Positions 58,101 through 64,000 of a stretch of 64,000 bases of DNA are shown in pieces. A program made the position numbers and the translations under genes. Under the pieces are notes generated by a model. The model was not told where the DNA came from. It was given only the letters and a program-made list of their open reading frames with translations, and ran no database searches. The DNA comes from Diploscapter coronatus (lineage: Eukaryota > Nematoda > Chromadorea > Rhabditida > Rhabditidae). The stretch spans positions 13,035,249 through 13,099,248 of the forward strand of contig OZ038423.1 of NCBI GenBank assembly GCA_964036155.1. Reading direction: 5' to 3'. Each line of letters starts with the position of its first letter. Position 1 is the stretch's first letter.

Positions 58101-61100
58101 TTTCCGCAGCACTTGCCCTGGTAAAACTATAAAATCGCTAAAATCTTTCCCACACTGACAATCATTGATAACTTTGCACCCATCTCTAGCTTTTCCTATC
58201 CCTATCACCAATTGTCCATGTTTCTTCTTTCCCTTCTCTCGAAACTCGGATCTCCAAAATCTCGCAAGTTGCAAAAACTGCTTCAGACGTTGAAAAATCG
58301 TCGCTGGTTTCGACGCCTGGCAGTGCCAGTTTACCCCGATCAAAAACAACGCGCCATCCGATTTTTGATTGAAAAATCTTTGGACCCAGATTTCTCATTC
58401 AAATCAAATCATTTTATCACTTCTCAACCCAAGATATCAGCTGTTTCAGCCTGCAAATCTGCAATATTTTGGGTTTCAAAAACAACTTTAAACCCTATCC
58501 TTAAGCATTAGAGCTCAAATTCATGAATATTATATCCCAAATGACTTTAAAATTGCATTCTTGAATAACAACGTATAGAGTATCATGTGGAGGTGCAAAA
58601 ACTTGACACCTCCTTACTCGAGTCCGAGTTTTTGACAAGTAGAGGAAGCTTTAAAATTGATTTGAAATGAGAATGAGAGTTAAATGATGATGGTGGTATT
58701 CAAAACTGAGTTGATTTGAAGATTTTTGACATGTGAAACTAAATACTTTGACCTACTATAATTTTAAGTTAAAGTATTGATTGAGTTTGAGCATCACCAA
58801 GTTTCAAAATGACTAAATATGTAACAAAAATTTCGAAAGTATACCTTTGAAGATAAAGTAATTTTCCATTTATGTGCCTAATTTTCGGGAAAACAGATTT
58901 CCAAATAAACCCCGAGAATTTCGGTTTATAGAAAAACTTGATTTTTATTGATGCTGATTGCGTCTGGTCAATCGGTCTTGTGTCATGTGTTCAAATTCTT
59001 TTTTCTCAGAGAGAATTCATAAAAAACTTATCATTTGCCAGTAATTTCATGGTTTTATCGGCAAAAGACGTGCGATCAACTTTCGGTCGAAAGGCTATTA
59101 GATAAATGGTTAAAATGAAGCTTCTAATTTAAAGAAATTATCAATCAGCCAGTTTTCTGATCATATTCTTTATCACATATGAAAAAACGGAAGAAAAAAA
59201 AAACACCAAGCTTTCATGGCATTTTTCACGATGAAAAATGAACCCCAAAGAATAATTATCTTTACTTACTTATGTCTTGGCTTCTGATTTTCTGATTGCC
59301 GAAAGATCTAAAGGATTAATTGTCCAATATCTTCAGCAAAATCGAATTTTTTTAATGAATTTTCTGAAAATAAAGACCAAATTTCCAGTTCATTTTAGTT
59401 CAGACTTTGGACTTTGAAGCCAATGTCTATCGGTGCACTTTTATGCATCTGCATAACCTTTGAAAAATTATTGGGAATGCTTTCAAACATATAAGAACTA
59501 CAAATTAAAAGTTCTCTAAAATTTGTATGAAAAACAATGTTCGTCTATTTTATGGCAAATAACTTGAATCATAACACATTTTGTCACATATTTTTTGATA
59601 AAAGTACAAATTTAAATTTCCTAAAATCTTGAGAAGAAAATTTTCGAACATTTCTCGCTGATTTTATGACAAATAACCCTTAGATTCGTCCTATCATACC
59701 ACATTTTTTCGGACTCCTTTCGAACTCGGAAAGTTTTGCCTGAAGGTCAGCTTTTTTGAGAGGCAGTGTGGGAGGAGAATAGAGAAATGAGAAAAAAACA
59801 CCAAACAGCTGCACACTTGTTAGAGACACTGAAAATAATATGATTAGAGAAAAATGGGAATTAGATAACTTCAAAAATAAGAGTTAGAGATGGAAAAATA
59901 TAGATAGCGCTGAAAAACATGAGGTTTTTGAGAGACAGAAATTTTATCCAGCCGGGTTGATTTCACGTTCCTTTATGCACCATTTCTATAGTCTGAACCT
60001 CAACTTTTCTAATTTCTTGGGTTGAATCAAGCTCGCGTGAATTTTGATGATTTTAATATTTACCTGTAAATTGATTTTTAAAACAGTTGTTCAAGATTTT
60101 TGCTATTGTGAAACACCACGAAGGTCTAAGCGTTTGAGTACATACTTTGGGGGAAGATTGCGGAAAAATAGACCGACCGGCGAAACGCCCCCATGAACAC
60201 AGACCTCGTTTTAGAGCAAACTAATCTCAAAACAATTTTCCACCTTGAGTAAAGAAAAATGGCCTGATATAATTGAATCACCCGCTATTTTGCAGAATTT
60301 TTCGTGGACAAAACCGTTATTTTGATTGCAATGGCTCAAGTATATCCGAGAGGATTTTATTCGAACATCCTTCATCATAGGTTGAAAATTTCGTAAATAT
60401 TGGTTGTAGGATAACAAGGTGATAAGTGATGATATAGCGTTGTAAACATGGCATCACTTCATATCATATCAGATATATGACATCTTTCGGCTTTCTGATA
60501 GCATTTCTCAGATTTTTCGGATTTCGAAAAATACGATTATTTTCTACCTGATCTCAGAAATTATTATGATTAAATATTGCAATCCCTACATTAAATGACC
60601 ATCATTTGGCATTCAAATTTCCTTTTCTACTGCATATGTTTCAAGAGTCTGCATAAAATTGATATAATGCTCTGTAATTCATCATTCTTTAAACCATTTT
60701 CTAAATTTTACTAACATATTATAGTTAACCTCTTCTCTACAGGTTGGACAGGTATCAGGTAATCATCATTCACCTGATACGTGGGTGTGTGCGCGTTCGC
60801 TAAGCACCTTCGCTAGTTTTTGACGCACTTTGTTGAATTAGCAAGGGGCTACTAGTTTTTTTCGCTTTCTAAAGACTAATTGACTTACCACCTCGTGGAT
60901 CCCGTTCTCTTTCTTGAATTCTCTAAATTCCGAGAACCCTCTTTATCTTTCACTTAAGTACTCCCAAATTTTTCTAGAGTCCAACGAAATTTCATTCAAC
61001 TTTTCTGAGATTTGTATCTATTTTCTTATCGCCTATCTGTTTGGCTGATCGTGTCATTTGAAAGTGGCAAGAGAAGAAACATGAATGTTAACAGCGCTAT

Positions 61101-64000
61101 TGTTGATGATTTAATTACGTAGGATTTTTGAAGGTCCGGTTAAAGTCATTAACTTTTCAAAATATCATTGAAACCTTGAAATGTTTGAAAGATGGATTAT
61201 TCCTCAATTGATTAAAAGTTATGATTTCATTGCGTTTGATTTTTTAGCCGAAACTAGGAAAAATTAAAGCTCCAATTTGATATTAAAACCCTGTAGTTTC
61301 TGCAGCCTATACGATTTTTAGATTCATGTTATGATAACTTTGCAAACTTTTTTCTACATCCTTGTTTACTTCGTCCAGATACGCTCACCCGTCATTTTTA
61401 TCATGATCGACCCTTCCCCTCGCACTCTCAAATTTTTGATTGATCGACCGACACTCGGTTTGGCCCTAGGAAGTGGTCCTTTCATTCTCGAGCTTTTCAA
61501 CGTATTTGAGAAGCGGACCTAGTCTTTGATTTTTACAATAAAGGCAAAGGGCAAACAGGGTACGAACTAGAGTGTAGCCCTTGGGAGTATATTTTGAAGG
61601 CAGCCAGAAAGGCCATTATATTAATATCTAACATTTTCATACCAACCTCAATCTTTTTGATGCATATTTTGAATATATTAATTTACCTTGTCGCGGGGAA
61701 TAAACAAGTTGAAAGGACATTTTTCGCATTCATATCTCAAAATTCCCAGAAACTTACCCCTCAAATTTTCGTATTTTATCATTTTGCACCGCTGGACTTT
61801 CTCATCGTTTTTGACCCATTAATAGGCTTGTTTTGATGGAACTTTCGGGTAAAAAACTCTCATAAAATGTATACCCCAACCATTTTCTGGGCCTATGCTT
61901 TAATACGGGGCTCTTTCTCTAACGTCTTTGATAGTTCACCATCTGGACGACCCAAAAAACTAGGATATTGCCTTCCGAGGCCACATGATGCAATTCAGTG
62001 ATATCCTCTGCATGTCTGACTTTTCTAATGTATTACTAGTCTTAGTTTGCCTGTACTCTAACCAAAACAACGTTGTAGCTTTTATCCTTGACTTTTGTAA
62101 TGATCAAAAGAACTTTTTCTATGTCAAATAAAACAGACTAGTTTTTAGCGTTGGTCCTAGCATATGGAGACATTCTTCCGACCAGGATTCTTGATCATTA
62201 AGTCTCAATTTTTGAGGATTATAGGTTCAAAGTTAAATTCAGTTACTTTGAATGCGCCGAAACCTTGTAATTTTTGAGCTCCTGAAAATCCCATGATTGC
62301 TTTAAACCCGTTTCGAATAAGCAAATCCGGAAACGTGTTAGATTATCGTTTTAGTAAATCCGAAAATCTCCTATAAAATCTGTTGCGTAAGTTAAATATC
62401 ACTTAAAAACATATAGTCTAATAATTCAAATTTTGCCCAATTTTCACGCGACTAATTGAAAATGTCTAGACTTTCATCTTATGAACTTGTTTATGCGAAA
62501 TTGTTTCGCACTTTTATGCCGTTTTGCATTTCTAATTCCCTATCCGTTCATTTCTTGCGAATTTTGTCTCAATTTTCTCGGATTTCATGGTTTTTAGCCT
62601 TTGAACGAATGAGAGCGAGCTCTTCTTGATAATTAGAAAAATTGTTTGGTCCGAGAAAAAACGTGCTTCTGAAAAATTGCACCCGAGGTGGAGGCGCATG
62701 TGACCTACTTTAATGAAGATTAGTTATTACTTTTTTGCTGCAGAGAGCTAGGGCTTACTCATTTTCTTCATTCTGATAGGTTTTTACAAGTTTTATAAAA
62801 CGACGCCCAATTTACGTGAAATTATAGCAGTTTTGGGCTGCCAATGACCATTTTTAATTGAAACATATTGAATTTCAAAGTCAAGTAACATTATCAATAT
62901 TCATAATTTTCTCTTATTAATTTACTTTGATTATGAGACCATATGCTATTCAATTCGTTGAAACGTAAGCAGCGCATTATCTTTCCACGAAAACTCATCA
63001 ACTCGATTTTCGTAATTAAAAAAAGTTTTCAAATTAGGATCTATTATCATTGTGCCTACACTAAGTCAGCTTCTAAAAATCTTCTAACATAATAATTCAT
63101 ACTGTAGAATCTCTCTCGATATACAAACTTCAACCTCGCATATTAGTTTATGCATAACTTTTGCACCTATATGTAAAGTCATTTATTAATGCTTTGCTTC
63201 TTTGTGTGGTCTTCGTTTTTAGTTGTTTACATGTTTCTGCTTCTACATTTGCTGCCCCATTTTACACGTCTTTGTCTTGAGAACTTCTCTAGCCTTTGTC
63301 CACTTTATTATAGTGTAGATAATTTGAGAAGAAAAACAAAATAATTAAGCTGATTAACTGCTAACTAGGCAATTTACTTTAATAATTATCGTTTGAATCC
63401 AACTCTAGATAAATCTTCCTTGCCGCTTAAAGTTTAAGAAAACTTTCGAAAAATTTTGGAGCACTACTTAAACATTAATTGAGGGCAGATAATCAACTTT
63501 AATTGGTAATTAAATCTAATTAAAACTTTAAGGAAGCCATCTCTTCTAATCTCATTCAAAGTCCAGAGCATTTTGGTCATTTTTAAAGCCTAGAAAGCAA
63601 ATTGAAATGCTTTTGAGGGAATAATTGAAAATTGCTCTGAAATTGTTGTTGATTCGAAACGTGATTTGAAGAATGATGTATTGTTCATCTCTTTTGAATT
63701 GAAATAGTCCTATATTTTTAGAGTCCCAAAGAAAAAATTCGAAAGCTATTATGTTTTGCGCCTTATGAAAAATTTCTCGCGTGAAACACTTCAGGTCCTT
63801 TCATTGTTCCACCGAATTTGGTGGCCGTATTTTGGACATCTTTCCTTCTTTCTTTCTTTTTTTCTATGTATTTCTCTTCATTCTCCATCCTCTCTCGTTA
63901 TCCTTGAAAGTCTCATGAAGTCCTTTGTGTGAAGAACTTTTCCAATTTTGGACTCGAAAACATGTTGAATTTTTCACTTTTTCGGACAAAACTAGAGAGA
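55184..64000 (+). other. 8.8-kb region without exons, probably one long intron
   Basis: I found no TSC box, no second gene and no set of exons with matching phases on either strand. If the TSC22-like gene continues beyond the window, this is a single intron far longer than any other here, as expected where a short isoform has its own internal promoter. T-rich and A-rich runs, a small palindrome at 60752-60780 and a tRNA-like A box at 57217 are present but unconvincing. Confidence 0.5.
60752..60780. repeat. Perfect 9-bp stem palindrome
   Basis: GTATCAGGT and ACCTGATAC flank an 11-nt loop. The left arm follows a splice-acceptor-like CTCTACAG ending at 60742, and its GGTAAT resembles a splice donor. 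Confidence 0.5.

Noticed and set aside
58035..58511. Overlapping frames of about 100 codons on both strands
   Set aside because: No domain or splice context; probably chance in the long intron.
1..64000. CRISPR array, operon-like prokaryotic gene cluster, or integrated virus
   Set aside because: No regularly spaced direct repeats, no polycistronic bacterial-type frames and no viral protein motifs were seen; gene structure is nematode throughout.

Overview
The window is nematode nuclear DNA. It is AT-rich, genes are split by many short introns (mostly about 43-100 nt) with TTTTCAG-type acceptors, and it carries nematode-specific chemoreceptor families (Srh, Sri, Sre). The sequence supports a rhabditid-like worm; I cannot name the species. 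No rRNA, tRNA, CRISPR array or viral gene was recognised.

Layout, left to right. 1-4780: no supported gene. 4781-6496 (+): NAD(P)-dependent short-chain dehydrogenase (dihydroflavonol-reductase-like) without a visible cofactor-binding N-terminus. 7151-8780 (+): intact Srh receptor with a 54-bp hAT-like palindromic insertion in an intron. 9110-11703 and 12159-15632 (both -): tandem pair of divergent HSP70 genes with near-copy upstream regions; the second carries a 207-bp hAT-like MITE. 16022-19593 (-): RASEF/Rab45 homologue (EF hands, coiled coil, Rab GTPase), C. elegans rsef-1. 20863-21129 (+): weak candidate small secreted peptide. 21350-23312 (-): Srh receptor. 23313-29724: long gene-free stretch in front of an Otx-like K50 paired-class homeobox gene (29725-33414, +). 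35714-38404 and 39059-40737 (+): tandem Sre receptors, facing an Sri/Srh-class receptor (40854-42820, -) that holds a Tc1/mariner-like MITE. 43143-44069 (-): small secreted helical protein of unknown function. 45713-51290 (-): TAPL/ABCB9-type half ABC transporter (HAF-4/HAF-9 group). 52752-55183 (+): 5' half of a TSC22/Bunched-like gene, followed by about 8.8 kb with no exon I can support.

The exon models were built by hand: splice phases agree across every junction, and the predicted proteins have normal family lengths (HSP70s 640 and 646 aa, RSEF 669, ABC 772, receptors 323-373). There is no sign of an operon or a multi-gene defence-type system. The four groups of genes are best read as ordinary neighbours: chemosensory receptors, stress-type chaperones, membrane traffic and transport, and transcription regulators. 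The most unusual points are the two HSP70s with altered interdomain linkers and no EEVD tail but near-identical promoters, the several small inverted-repeat elements sitting in chemoreceptor and HSP70 introns, and at least two well-supported GC-AG introns.
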